Below are positions 7,929 to 17,000 of a stretch of 64,000 nucleotides of DNA, in pieces (positions within the stretch are counted from its first letter, which is position 1; every line of letters starts with the position of its first letter). The notes beneath the pieces are model-generated. The model was not told the origin of the DNA and ran no database searches. It saw only the letters and a list, made by a program, of their open reading frames with translations. Made by a program: the position numbers and the translations under genes. The stretch is from JAIXWP01 sp964428835 (GTDB lineage: Bacteria > Bacteroidota > Bacteroidia > Flavobacteriales_D > Sanyastnellaceae): assembly GCA_964428835.1 (NCBI GenBank), contig CAYRZQ010000019.1, positions 1 through 64,000 on the forward strand, in the 5' to 3' direction.

Positions 7929-8576
7929 ATGAAAGTTTTTTCTTTCATAATGTTTTTTCTCTTTTCCCTTGGACTCACCGCGCAGTCCGAGTTAGCGATG
8001 GATTCAATACGTGTAGATACCATCTATCATCAATATTATACTGCAATTTGGAAAGTCACTCCTCGCGATACCTTCGCTGTGGCGACCATTGCACCGGTTC
8101 AGATCTACGCCTATTGTCCCAATCGGAGTCGTAAAAAGAGTATGGATAAAATGGAAAGGAAAGTAGCGAAAGTCTATCCTTATGCCAAAGCTGCCGGCGA
8201 CGTGATGCGGGCGTATGAAGCCAAATGCAAAGTGATTACCGATCCCAAACAACAAAAAGTACTTCTCGATCAGGCGGAGGCACAGATGAAGCAGCAATTT
8301 GAAAAAGACCTGCGACAGATGACCATCAGCGAAGGCGTCATCTTGGTGAAGTTGATAGATCGTGAGACGGGCAATACAAGTTATAAATTAGTGCAGGAGT
8401 TGCGCGGTAAGATGAGTGCATTTATGTGGCAAGGAGTGGCACGAATCTTTGGTCAGAATTTAAAGGACGATTATGATCCTCACGGTGAGGACATCGTCAT
8501 CGAAAATATCGTCCAGCGCATCGAAGACGGCACGATCCCCGTGCAATACAAAGAAGTTAGTGCGATAATAAAATAG
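7929..8576 (+). CDS. DUF4294 domain protein, exported
   Basis: A 215-residue protein matching the Bacteroidota DUF4294 family in length and in its central pattern, with a pair of helices around KVYPYAKAAGDVMRAYEAK and the block EGVILVKLIDRETGNTSYKLVQELRGKMSAFMWQGVARIFG. The N-terminus MKVFSFIMFFLFSLGLTAQSE is a signal peptide ending in the AQ site common in this phylum. The start at 7929 puts this signal peptide first. Function unknown; it is probably periplasmic. Its stop codon TAG is itself part of the TAGGAG purine array that follows. Confidence 0.82.
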   Translation: MKVFSFIMFFLFSLGLTAQSELAMDSIRVDTIYHQYYTAIWKVTPRDTFAVATIAPVQIYAYCPNRSRKKSMDKMERKVAKVYPYAKAAGDVMRAYEAKCKVITDPKQQKVLLDQAEAQMKQQFEKDLRQMTISEGVILVKLIDRETGNTSYKLVQELRGKMSAFMWQGVARIFGQNLKDDYDPHGEDIVIENIVQRIEDGTIPVQYKEVSAIIK

Positions 8577-8672
8577 GAGTAGGAGAAGGAGAAGGAGTAG
8601 GAGAAGGAGTAGGAGAATGGGTAGGGGGATAGGGGATAGGGAATAGGAGAAAGGGATAGGAAATAGGAGGAA
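8574..8672. repeat. purine-rich GGAGTAGGAG array
   Basis: Tandem imperfect units (GGAGTA, GGAGAA, then GGGATA and GGAATA) begin at the stop codon of the DUF4294 gene. It is purine-rich on that gene's sense strand. From 8747 to 8916, upstream of the next gene, only AT-rich sequence without a clear promoter was seen. Confidence 0.85.
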
Positions 8673-8677
8673 CCCCT

Positions 8678-8701
8678 GTAGAGACGCCATTTATGGCGTC
8701 T
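8678..8701. repeat. AGACGCC palindromic element, copy 1
   Basis: GTAG followed by the perfect palindrome AGACGCCATTTATGGCGTCT. The same element is found at 27566-27589 and, with one change, at 39872-39896 in inverted orientation. In all three places it follows a purine-rich array downstream of a gene. Confidence 0.85.
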
Positions 8702-8710
8702 GAATTTCAC

Positions 8711-8744
8711 GATTTCGAGGAGCGTTTTAAAGAGCGCGTGAATG
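8711..8744. repeat. dispersed 34-bp repeat (GAGGAGCGTTT core), copy 1
   Basis: This 34-bp stretch beginning GATTTCGAGGAGCG and ending GTGAATG recurs with about six changes at 12396-12429, inside a CTCTGCG element. It is not coding in either place. Confidence 0.6.
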
Positions 8745-8916
8745 TATTATCATTATGAAGGGGGGCATGGTTTGATGCGCTAGTTTGAGAAATACTAAAT
8801 TCTTTTTATCTTAGATAAAACAATTTTGAACTCGTCCTGCCAACTGCTAAAGTGATATTTTAGATAATTGAATGTGTTGGTTAAGATCCTAGCTTATTTC
8901 TGTAAAAACAATAGTT

Positions 8917-9477
8917 ATGAATTCAAACGCGTTTAAAAACATATCTCTTCGTGGTCGAACAGGTTACGCATTGTGTTGTCTCGAAAACACCATTGCGCAC
9001 CAGGGTCTCAATCACCCAAGATGGCAAATTATATTAGACTTGGTCTGGAAAGGTACTGAAGCTGATTATGGGTTGTTGGAAGATGAATTTACCCATATCT
9101 CACCTAGCATAATTTTAAGTTATTCAAACTTTGCATCATACACCTATTTATATCCGCCTAGGACTAGTCTACAGTTTCATTATAACGCCGAGTCTGAGAC
9201 TGAATTTAATGAATTACGCATTATTTACCAGCAGTCAGAAGTTGCGAACTCACTGCTCGAGTCTATCTTGGGGTTTGCATGTCATCCCATCTATGGTGGT
9301 ATTGTCGATGAAGTAATTCTAAAAAGGATTGACAAAATTATTCAGCTAATGAATGTTCATTGCATTCCTTTGCCGGATGTGAACTTGTTCATCTTCTCCA
9401 CTCCAAACGCGGGTACCAGTGATCCTTTGCACGGCGCACCGTTTACGCGAGCTGATATTTTTGGTCCAAAGGTTTAA
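8917..9477 (+). CDS. uncharacterised protein, paralogue A (possible immunity protein)
   Basis: A 186-residue soluble protein with no signal peptide, not firmly recognised. Its opening (NISLRGRTGYALCCLENT, then W..il.lVWkGTE) is reminiscent of immunity proteins from polymorphic toxin loci; that is an impression, not a match. It is collinear with residues 129-314 of the next gene, and the two share identical stretches such as NISLRGRTGY, FSTPNAG, GAPFTRADIFGPKV. It lacks that gene's first ~128 residues. The homology continues past the stop codon into the start of the next gene, so the pair arose by tandem duplication. Confidence 0.7.
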   Translation: MNSNAFKNISLRGRTGYALCCLENTIAHQGLNHPRWQIILDLVWKGTEADYGLLEDEFTHISPSIILSYSNFASYTYLYPPRTSLQFHYNAESETEFNELRIIYQQSEVANSLLESILGFACHPIYGGIVDEVILKRIDKIIQLMNVHCIPLPDVNLFIFSTPNAGTSDPLHGAPFTRADIFGPKV

Positions 9478-9488
9478 ATTTTTTCATT

Positions 9489-10433
9489 ATGGAGCCTACA
9501 CATAGATCTTACAGTTTAAAATTTGGAAATCATATTATAAATGACAAGCGTGTCAGGAAATTTTGTGCCTGGGAAGATGAAAAGTATACAGATCTAGCTC
9601 TGCTATTAGGTTTATTGGAAATCTATCAAGACCAGGTACATGCGTGCATAGAAACTCTACAAGAGGTAATGGATAGTGGTATTTCTAATTCGATTGAAGT
9701 GGATTACATGACATTAGAAATATCTTCGACTACAACCAACCTCTTTGAGAACGTTGAGCCACTGGATTCTTTATTAATAGACACCGGAGACTTGCTAAAC
9801 ATTCTAAGGGAATGGTCAGATCACCTTGAAATTTTACCAAAGGAAAAGATGAGTGCGGAAAAAGAGTTATACATGAATTCACACGCATTTAAGAACATTT
9901 CTCTTAGAGGTCGTACGGGGTATGTATTGTGTTGCCTTGAAAACACCATTGCTCACCAGGGACTTAATCACCCAAGGTGGCAAATTGTATTGGACGTGGT
10001 ATGGAAAGGCACTGAAGAGGATATTTGGAACTTAGAGTATGAATTTCAATGTATTAGTCCTAAGGTGATTTCATATTATCCGAACTTTGCAGCCTATACA
10101 CGAATATATCCACCTAGTACTAATCCTCAGGATGAGTATCGCGCTCAAACCGAAGCAGAATTTAACGAGTTACAAACTATTTACCAGCAGTCCGAGGTTG
10201 CGAACACTTTGCCTACCTACATCTTGGATATGTCAACAGAGCCTATCTACTTTGCAATTCTTGATGAGGTAAGTCTAGGATATATAGATGAGATTATCCA
10301 CTTAATGAATGTTCATTCCATCCCTCTACCAAATGTTAATTTGTTTACCTTCTCCACTCCAAACGCGGGCACTGGGGATCCTTTACTCGGTGCACCGTTT
10401 ACGCGAGCTGATATTTTTGGTCCAAAGGTTTAA
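9489..10433 (+). CDS. uncharacterised two-part protein, paralogue B (possible immunity protein)
   Basis: 314 residues, soluble. Residues ~129-314 are the paralogue of the preceding gene. Residues 1-128 form a separate, mostly helical acidic region (KYTDLALLLGLLEIYQDQVHACIETLQEVMDSG) absent from it. The junction is at YMNSHAFKNISLRG, where the Met corresponds to the start of paralogue A, so either B is a fusion or A has lost its front. No catalytic motif is visible. After the stop, TTTTTTCAcCATcGAaC matches TTTTTTCAtTATgGAgC after paralogue A, where it contains this gene's own ATG: the scar of another unit. Confidence 0.68.
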   Translation: MEPTHRSYSLKFGNHIINDKRVRKFCAWEDEKYTDLALLLGLLEIYQDQVHACIETLQEVMDSGISNSIEVDYMTLEISSTTTNLFENVEPLDSLLIDTGDLLNILREWSDHLEILPKEKMSAEKELYMNSHAFKNISLRGRTGYVLCCLENTIAHQGLNHPRWQIVLDVVWKGTEEDIWNLEYEFQCISPKVISYYPNFAAYTRIYPPSTNPQDEYRAQTEAEFNELQTIYQQSEVANTLPTYILDMSTEPIYFAILDEVSLGYIDEIIHLMNVHSIPLPNVNLFTFSTPNAGTGDPLLGAPFTRADIFGPKV

Positions 10434-10501
10434 GTTTTTTCACCATCGAACAAAGACGTGAAGTGTTCAATTCAAAATTGTAGTCTCTCGATGAGAACAG
10501 C

Positions 10502-10650
10502 CCCCTCTGCGAACCTCTGCGAACTCTGCGCCCTCTGCGTTAGAAAAAGTCAACGATTTTTTTTGGGGTGAAACTTATGTAGTTGTTGTTACAGTTTTGA
10601 ATCTATAAGTATCAATTCACCGCAGAGGCCTCAGAGTTACGCAGAGGAGT
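10502..10650. repeat. CTCTGCG inverted-repeat element A
   Basis: A left arm of CTCTGCGAAC-type units (10502-10541) and a right arm of CGCAGAG-type units (10619-10650) face each other around a spacer of about 77 bp. The arms are built from 7-10 bp sub-repeats. The 10434-10940 interval holds this element and the half copy at 10726; no gene is seen in it. Confidence 0.75.
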
Positions 10651-10725
10651 TTGCTATGAATTTATGTAATGAATTTTCATTTTTAGCTTTTATAAAAAAG
10701 AGTAACCCAAGTTTTCTAAACAAAC

Positions 10726-10786
10726 CTCTCTGCGAACCTCTGCGAACTCTGCGCCTCTGCGGTAAAAAAAGTTTTCGAATTCGAGG
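10726..10786. repeat. CTCTGCG half element B
   Basis: A left arm only (CTCTGCGAACCTCTGCG units) followed by the tail GGTAAAAAAAGTTTTCGAAT, which is also found after the left arm at 12346. No matching right arm follows. Confidence 0.7.
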
Positions 10787-10940
10787 TTTACACAAGTCTT
10801 TTATTTGTTACAAATCTTCGAAATCGAGAAGCTTCAACAAAACGCAGAGCCCCCGAAGGGGCGATCTTGTGGGAAAGAAATAAGAATAGCTGTCATAATT
10901 ATTCTATATTGCCTTCATTAGTACTTTCAACCACATCACT

Positions 10941-12326
10941 ATGTCAACACAAAGAAGAAAGGGTTCTTTATTTAATCACGATGTTTCCTTGCACGGAATA
11001 ATCCAAAAGCTTAACAGCTTGCGCGTTGTAGGGTGTTTTATTTTCCTTTTCGGATACTCCACAACATCCATCGCACAAGATTTTAAACTGGAAGTAGTGG
11101 TATCCGATGTGGAGAATTTTTGGGTAGCATATGATCGCATCTGCGTTGCGAAGGATAGTGCTGAGAAGATAAAATTGATTCATGAATTATATATCGACAA
11201 AGGTTCCATTGGACTCAAAGAGATGATGCGGGTCAGAGACTATCAAGATTATGAGTTCGTGGAGATGATTGAGAAATATCCGAAGTATTGGCCATCCATC
11301 AGAGGCAATATGGATGCATTATTAAAAGATAAAAAGAAGATAGAAGAACACCTCTTGGATCTTAAGAAACTGTATCCGCCATTGAGATCTGTTCCAATTT
11401 ATTTTGTCATAGGAGCTTTTCGATCTGCTGGCACCTACACCAAAGATGCGGTGCTATTTGGAGCAGAATTTATGTTGGCAAACGAGAATTCAGATTATTC
11501 CGAATTGCCAGAAAGAGTGCAATGGGGAATAAAAAATTATTGTCCGTATAATATTCCAACCACCGCGGTGCATGAGTTTGTACACACAGCTCAAAACAAA
11601 TGGGAGGATCAAACTATTCTTCATCTTTCACTTGGGGAAGGAGTAGCAGAGTACATTTCTACGTTGGTTTCTGGCGGCGAACTAGGATTGCCTGTGAAGT
11701 TCGGGAAGGAGAATGCGGATGCAGTAATGCAGCAATACATGAAAGAGATTTTGCGTGATGATGACATTTGGAATTGGCTGTGGAATACCAACAACAACCA
11801 TCTTAAAATGAATGACCTCGCTTATTACATTGGTTATGAATTCTGCGAGCGTTATATGTCAACCGTGACCGACAAAAGTGCGGGCATCAAGCGATTGATA
11901 GAATTTGATTATACGGACTACGATGGCTTCTCTAATTTCATTGATAGTACTCACTTTCTGCCAAATACGATTGCAGAGATTGACTCTATGTATGAGGCAC
12001 AACGACCAAAGGTGGTACGAGTGCTAGAGTTCGAAAATGGAAGCACAGAAGTTGATGCCTCGCTTTCTACCATTACTTTTGAGTTTAGTGAACGGATGAG
12101 TACCTGTTGCCGCGGCTTCGATCTTGTGAACGAGCAAGGCATTGTTAATTTAGAAATTGCCGAGTTTGTGGGGTGGTCAGATGATATGAAGCGTTACACG
12201 CTACGTTTGAAGCCGCTCAAACAAGAGACTACCTATGGAATTGTCATTACATCGTTTGCCAAAGAAGACGGTGGTAATCGAATCGCACCCTACCGGCTTA
12301 CTTTCCACACAAAGGCGACCAAGTAA
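10941..12326 (+). CDS. exported HExxH zinc metallopeptidase with C-terminal Ig-like domain
   Basis: 461 residues. The catalytic motif is HEFVH (residues 211-215), followed by LGEGVAEYIS about 20 residues later, where a Glu is the likely third zinc ligand (gluzincin arrangement), similar to the DUF2268-like peptidases. The C-terminal ~95 residues (VVRVLEFENGSTEVDASLSTI ... YRLTFHTK) resemble the bacterial Ig-like/SbsA domain. A hydrophobic segment at residues 29-45 ending in IAQD is a signal peptide, but 28 polar residues precede it; a TTG at codon 27 would give a conventional start. The substrate is unknown. CTCTGCG repeat elements flank the gene on both sides. Confidence 0.78.
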   Translation: MSTQRRKGSLFNHDVSLHGIIQKLNSLRVVGCFIFLFGYSTTSIAQDFKLEVVVSDVENFWVAYDRICVAKDSAEKIKLIHELYIDKGSIGLKEMMRVRDYQDYEFVEMIEKYPKYWPSIRGNMDALLKDKKKIEEHLLDLKKLYPPLRSVPIYFVIGAFRSAGTYTKDAVLFGAEFMLANENSDYSELPERVQWGIKNYCPYNIPTTAVHEFVHTAQNKWEDQTILHLSLGEGVAEYISTLVSGGELGLPVKFGKENADAVMQQYMKEILRDDDIWNWLWNTNNNHLKMNDLAYYIGYEFCERYMSTVTDKSAGIKRLIEFDYTDYDGFSNFIDSTHFLPNTIAEIDSMYEAQRPKVVRVLEFENGSTEVDASLSTITFEFSERMSTCCRGFDLVNEQGIVNLEIAEFVGWSDDMKRYTLRLKPLKQETTYGIVITSFAKEDGGNRIAPYRLTFHTKATK

Positions 12327-12345
12327 AACGCACTGCGAACAAACC

Positions 12346-12501
12346 CCTCTGCGAACCTCTGCGACCTCTGCGCCTTTGCGGTAAAAAAAGTTTTCGAATT
12401 CGAGGAGCGTTTGAAAGCACGTGTGAATGTTTTATTAGCTTTTATTTTAAATGTATCAACTCACCGCAGAGGCGCAGAGACCGCAGAGTTACGCAGAGAA
12501 G
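12346..12501. repeat. CTCTGCG inverted-repeat element C
   Basis: Left arm 12346-12381 and right arm about 12462-12501 (CACCGCAGAGGCGCAGAG) around a spacer of about 80 bp. The spacer contains copy 2 of the GAGGAGCGTTT repeat at 12396-12429. Together with elements A and B it brackets the metallopeptidase gene. Confidence 0.78.
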
Positions 12502-12504
12502 TTT

Positions 12505-12617
12505 GTTCCCATGTTCCCATTTTCCCATGTTCCCTTGCTCCCCTGTTCCCTTGTTCCCCTGTTCCCCTGTTCCCTTGTTCCCTTGTTCCCCAATCTCCAA
12601 ATTCCAATCTCCAACCT
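12505..12617. repeat. simple-sequence array after the DUF721 gene
   Basis: Tandem CCCTTGTT and CCCTGTT units then CCAATCTCC units. On the minus strand, sense for the gene ending at 12623, it is purine-rich and lies within about 6 bp of the stop codon. Confidence 0.8.
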
Positions 12618-12622
12618 CCCGG

Positions 12623-12919
12623 TTACCGTATCTCCACCGCTTCGAGCACGGGGGAACCGAAGCGCTCGTTCACGAGGTCGATGATGCGCTTTTTATTTAA
12701 TGACAACTCCTCGCGCAAGACGCCCGAATCGATTTTTAATATCAATTTACGATCTTCCACTTTAGCATCCACCGTGCGCTTGCTAATCATTGTGCCCATC
12801 ACGTCGTGGTAACACTTCACAATCTCCAACTCGTTATACTTCTTCTCCAAGCCCGCATTGCTCATCATGAGTTTGATGAGATCCTTGATGGAGGCGTCGT
12901 TGAATTTTCTAGAACTCAT
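12623..12919 (-). CDS. DUF721 (DciA-like) protein
   Basis: A 98-residue DUF721-family protein. The family includes DciA, which loads the replicative helicase in bacteria lacking DnaC, so a DNA-replication role is plausible but unproven. Visible features are an N-terminal helix (IKDLIKLMMSNAGLEKKYNELEIVKCYHDVMG) and a basic beta region (DRKLILKIDSGVLREELSLNKKRIIDLVNERFG) typical of the family. It overlaps the 3' end of recF by 11 bp, so translation is probably coupled; last gene of a TraB-recF-DUF721 operon. Confidence 0.85.
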   Translation of the reverse strand: MSSRKFNDASIKDLIKLMMSNAGLEKKYNELEIVKCYHDVMGTMISKRTVDAKVEDRKLILKIDSGVLREELSLNKKRIIDLVNERFGSPVLEAVEIR

Positions 12920-14060
12920 GCGCTACCTCCGTGGTGCTATAAGAATTTTGTGAGATGATAAAGGCGTTGTATCCTGCATTCAACCGCTGCAATAGCGCTG
13001 GTATGCGATCTACGTGGGTGTCTGTGATAAACACTTGCCCAGGATGATGCTCAATGAGCCACTGCAATAAATTCAATACGCGTGTCTCATCCACTTTATC
13101 ATACAAGTCGTCCAACAATAAAATAGGAACGAGCTGGGTGTTCTTTTTTAAGATGAGGTATTGTGCTAATTTGAGCGCAATCAAAAAGGACTTTTGTTGT
13201 CCTTGCGATGCGAACTTTTTTAAAGAGAGTCCATTCAACAGAAAATCCAAATCATCCTTGTGAGGGCCTACTGTGGTGCGCTCGAGAACACGGTCGCGCT
13301 CGCGACACTGCGCCAACTTATCGATCAACGGTGTATCGGCATGTTCGGCTTGTAAAGAAATTTTCACTTCTTCTTTTCCTCCTGAGATGTGATGATACAC
13401 TTCCAAAAACACGGGGCTGAATGCTTCGATGAATGCTGCTCTTTCACGGTTGATAATATCCGCGTGCATTGAGAGGCGATGGTCCCAAGGTTCGAGCAAT
13501 TCACTCGAAAAACTTCCCGAGCGATTCATGGTCTTGAGCAAATTGTTGCGCTGCTGCAAGGCCTGATTGTATTGCATCAAATTCTCGAGATAGGCTGCCG
13601 AATATTGAGATATCGTAGCATCGATAAACTTGCGACGCACTTCACTTCCTTCGAGGATCAGCTCTATATCGTAGGGCGTGATCATCACGGAGGGAAAGAG
13701 ACCGATGTGTTCCGAAAGGCGCTCGTACTCTTTGTGGTTGCGCTTGAAAATTTTCCGCTGCGACTTGCGAATGGCGCAATGTATCATCTCCGGCTGCCCC
13801 TGACGTTCGAACTCGCCCGAAACACTCGCTTGTTCTTCACCTTGACGAATGTTTTGTCCGTCGATGGTGTTAAAGTAAGATTTACTAAAACTCAAATAGT
13901 GAATGGCATCGAGGAGATTCGTTTTGCCTTCACCATTATTACCCAGAAAACAAACAACCGACTTGTCGAAGGTGATTTCCAACGATTCGTAGTTCTTGAA
14001 TTGATACAACGTCAATCGTTCTAATCTCAATCCCTTATTTTTCTCCTCCAGGTTATTCAT
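12909..14060 (-). CDS. recF: DNA replication and repair protein RecF
   Basis: SMC-like ATPase that helps load RecA at single-strand gaps, 383 residues, cytosolic. Walker A is GNNGEGKT (residues 40-47) in the characteristic FKNYESLEITF...FLGNNGEGKTN context, the signature region is FASQGQQKSFLIALKLAQ, and Walker B is PILLLDDLYDKVD. It starts inside the end of the upstream TraB gene (8-bp overlap) and overlaps DUF721 downstream, consistent with a single minus-strand transcript. Confidence 0.96.
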   Translation of the reverse strand: MNNLEEKNKGLRLERLTLYQFKNYESLEITFDKSVVCFLGNNGEGKTNLLDAIHYLSFSKSYFNTIDGQNIRQGEEQASVSGEFERQGQPEMIHCAIRKSQRKIFKRNHKEYERLSEHIGLFPSVMITPYDIELILEGSEVRRKFIDATISQYSAAYLENLMQYNQALQQRNNLLKTMNRSGSFSSELLEPWDHRLSMHADIINRERAAFIEAFSPVFLEVYHHISGGKEEVKISLQAEHADTPLIDKLAQCRERDRVLERTTVGPHKDDLDFLLNGLSLKKFASQGQQKSFLIALKLAQYLILKKNTQLVPILLLDDLYDKVDETRVLNLLQWLIEHHPGQVFITDTHVDRIPALLQRLNAGYNAFIISQNSYSTTEVAHEF

Positions 14061-17000
14061 TCCAGGTGTTGTATGAATTAAAGTCGTACAGGTTTTCTCC
14101 GTAGCGATTCTTGCGATTGGCCCTCACAACGTCTCGATAGAGCTTATCCATTTTCTTTTGCTCACTTTCTTTGCTATCGAGTACTGCAGTGCCTGATGCC
14201 TCCCACGGTTTTGCAGTCCACAAAGTTCTTGATTTCGGCACAATAATCACCGTTCCCCGCCAATCAATTTCTCTTTTTCTTTTAAACTTCACGTAATAAA
14301 CGGTGTAGGGCTTGTTCTTGATGACTTCTTCGCGGCTTGATAAGATTTCAACAAAGTCGATTTTGCCTTTTTGATCATATTTTCCTTCATACTTTTTCTC
14401 TACATGAAGGCGCAACAAGGTATCGGCCACGAGATAACGCGCAGGCATCTTTTGTTCTTTGTCTTTCTCAACGAGTTTCAAATAAAGTTTAAGGATGTAT
14501 TCCCGTTCATCGGTGATGAATTTTAGAATGCTGTCGGGCGTTTCCACTTTATGATCTTCATTGAATGATATATATTCGATAAGCAGTTGACGCTTTTTCG
14601 ATTTATAGATTTTATCAAAGAAAGCCTTTACATCAGGTTTGTTTCTGTACGGATGTAATATGCTGCAATAGTTCATTAGTGCATTGGTGGAGAAATTGTA
14701 AGACTTTTCGTCGGTTCCGTTGACGCGTTTGAGTTCATTTTTCGCTTCCAGGAGTATGAGGTCCAATTCGGCTTCGACGAGTTTCTTATCGATTTTATTA
14801 CTGTCCACAAGGAGTCCTATGAGGGAGTAATTGGCAAACTTAAATTCATCAATGGAAGAAAGTGCAAAGGCTTCCGGATAGATCAGTCGCGCCAATTCCA
14901 AGCTATCTCGCAATGATACCAATGGTGAAGACACACTTGACTTTCCGCCGATGGGAGGCTCATCCATCATGAGTTTTTTCATCTTGAGTGTTGCTTCCCG
15001 TGTATCCATCCAGCCTAGGTTTTGGAGGATTTTGTTTTGGTAGGTAGCGCTATCTGCATTCGCATAATATTGATTGGCGAGCCATTCGATATTCGTGGTG
15101 GAAGTGTCTCTCCACAACTCAAGTAGCAATGTGTTTTTTATTTCCTCTTTGTCTTTTTTCTCTTCGGTATTCGGTAGGTTGGTCAAGAGTCTTCTGAGCT
15201 CTGGTGCATTGGACGCATGAATCCACACATCGTCAAGAAGAAGGATGGCGTTTTTTTGAGTCGTTGAATCCGTTGATGCGATGTCTTTTAAATATTGCTC
15301 TCCACCATTGTCAAATATGCTTCTGTTGAAGACATTATCCTGTGGGGTAAAACTCGAAAATCCTGTTTTAATAAAGTCGCTTTCTCCGAGAATCGTGTCA
15401 ATACTCGCAATCAATCGGTAGAGCGTGTTTTTATAGAGATGCAATCGCTGCACGGTCGCTCTATGAGAACTTGTATCCGTCACGTAGTAGTCGGCTACAA
15501 AGCCATCGCTATTTTTTACAAAAGATCTTTCTTCGAGTTTTAGATCACCATATTCTGAAACACGTTCTTTTATTTCTTTTAAAAATGTGGTTGTATCCTT
15601 GGCCTGGAAGTATTTGTGATAGCGAATCATTCTTACCTGAATGCTTTCAGGGCTACCGGGAGGTATAATTCGAATGGTCTTGCGCACACCATCGGCTTCA
15701 TTCACCTCTTCATCAGAATCCCAATTGAAACCGTAATCCATCTTCTTGTGGCGGTCATTGAGATCATACGGAATCTTCATGCTGAAGTTCAGCAGTGTAT
15801 CGGAGTAATTGTAAAAGGTACTATAAGTCGGCTTATCGAAGCGCACACTACTGAAGTAGTTTTTTGCAATGCTTTCATCTTCTGTCTTTACAATTAATGC
15901 GTATTTATTCAGATTTTGATTGGTAAACGCGCCGAAAAACGTCTTACCCTCTTTGTTTTTATACTTTCCCAATATTGCAGGAAAACCACTGAGAGTGCCG
16001 ATTTCTTCACTCATGCGTTCCAGTTCATTATCGTCTACATATTGCTGGGCAATGCTACTATTGATGTAATTGTCTTCGTCCAGAAAACTAGGTTCACCAT
16101 TGGTGAAGCGCCAAAGAATATAGTAGGCTCCTGTTTTTTTATCAAAAGATGTCACTTCGATATCGCTGGTAAGATCATACTCACTTTCCCCTTTGTAATA
16201 TGTGAGGTCCCCGGGGATCTTAGCGCTCAAGCTTTGATCTTGCGTTTGCCAAACACGATTATCACTGACTTTTATATCATAGTTGATTTTAAACGAATTG
16301 AAAAACTCTTCGCCGTATTTATTAGAAATCTTATCCTTTAAGGCGGTAAGTTTGAGCACATAGATTTCCTCAGGTGCAAAGATGATTCTTCTGCGCTGCA
16401 CGTCTCCGCGTCGTGTTTTATTGACGATGTCAAATGCAGGGAAGTTTTGATAGTTGATTTTCTTTACAGAAATTATATCTCCTGGTATTGCTTCATAAAG
16501 GATACTATCCACGGATGCTATCAAATACTCAGTGCTTTTACCTGAAAAACCTGCGTAGTTTTTAAATCGGTAAACGCTGAAGTTCGCTCCATTCGGAATG
16601 TCCATGGCAAGCCAAGCAGAGGCTTCGGTACCCGAGGCAAATGGATATACCTTGGCAGGTGTGTCAAAGCTCAATGTGGCGTCTTGGCTGGTAAAAGTGG
16701 AGTAGGGGCGTTTGTAGATAATTTTATCGAGCTTGTCTCGCCTTTTAGCATCGCGTGTGCCTTTGTCCACGGCCTCCACCGTATATCCAAGACTGCGAAG
16801 CATTTCTATCACGCCTTCCTGCCCGGGCAAATGTGCACAACCCATGGCTGCAAAAACCGAAGAGCCAGCTTTGAACAAAGAGTCAATCGTATTTACAAAA
16901 ATGCGATTACGCTCTACCAATATAAACTTATTGAAGGCAGGACTATTTGTTTTGGTATTAATGCTGTCCACAAGGTCGAGGTCTTGTCGGCGATACGCAG

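Noticed and set aside
10656..10883. 75-residue frame across the CTCTGCG half element
   Set aside because: Most of it is repeat translation (EPLRTLRLCG), with no conserved features.
13479..14024. 181-residue plus-strand frame
   Set aside because: Antisense shadow of recF.
15295..16341. Long plus-strand frames
   Set aside because: Antisense to the TraB extension; no independent coding signs.
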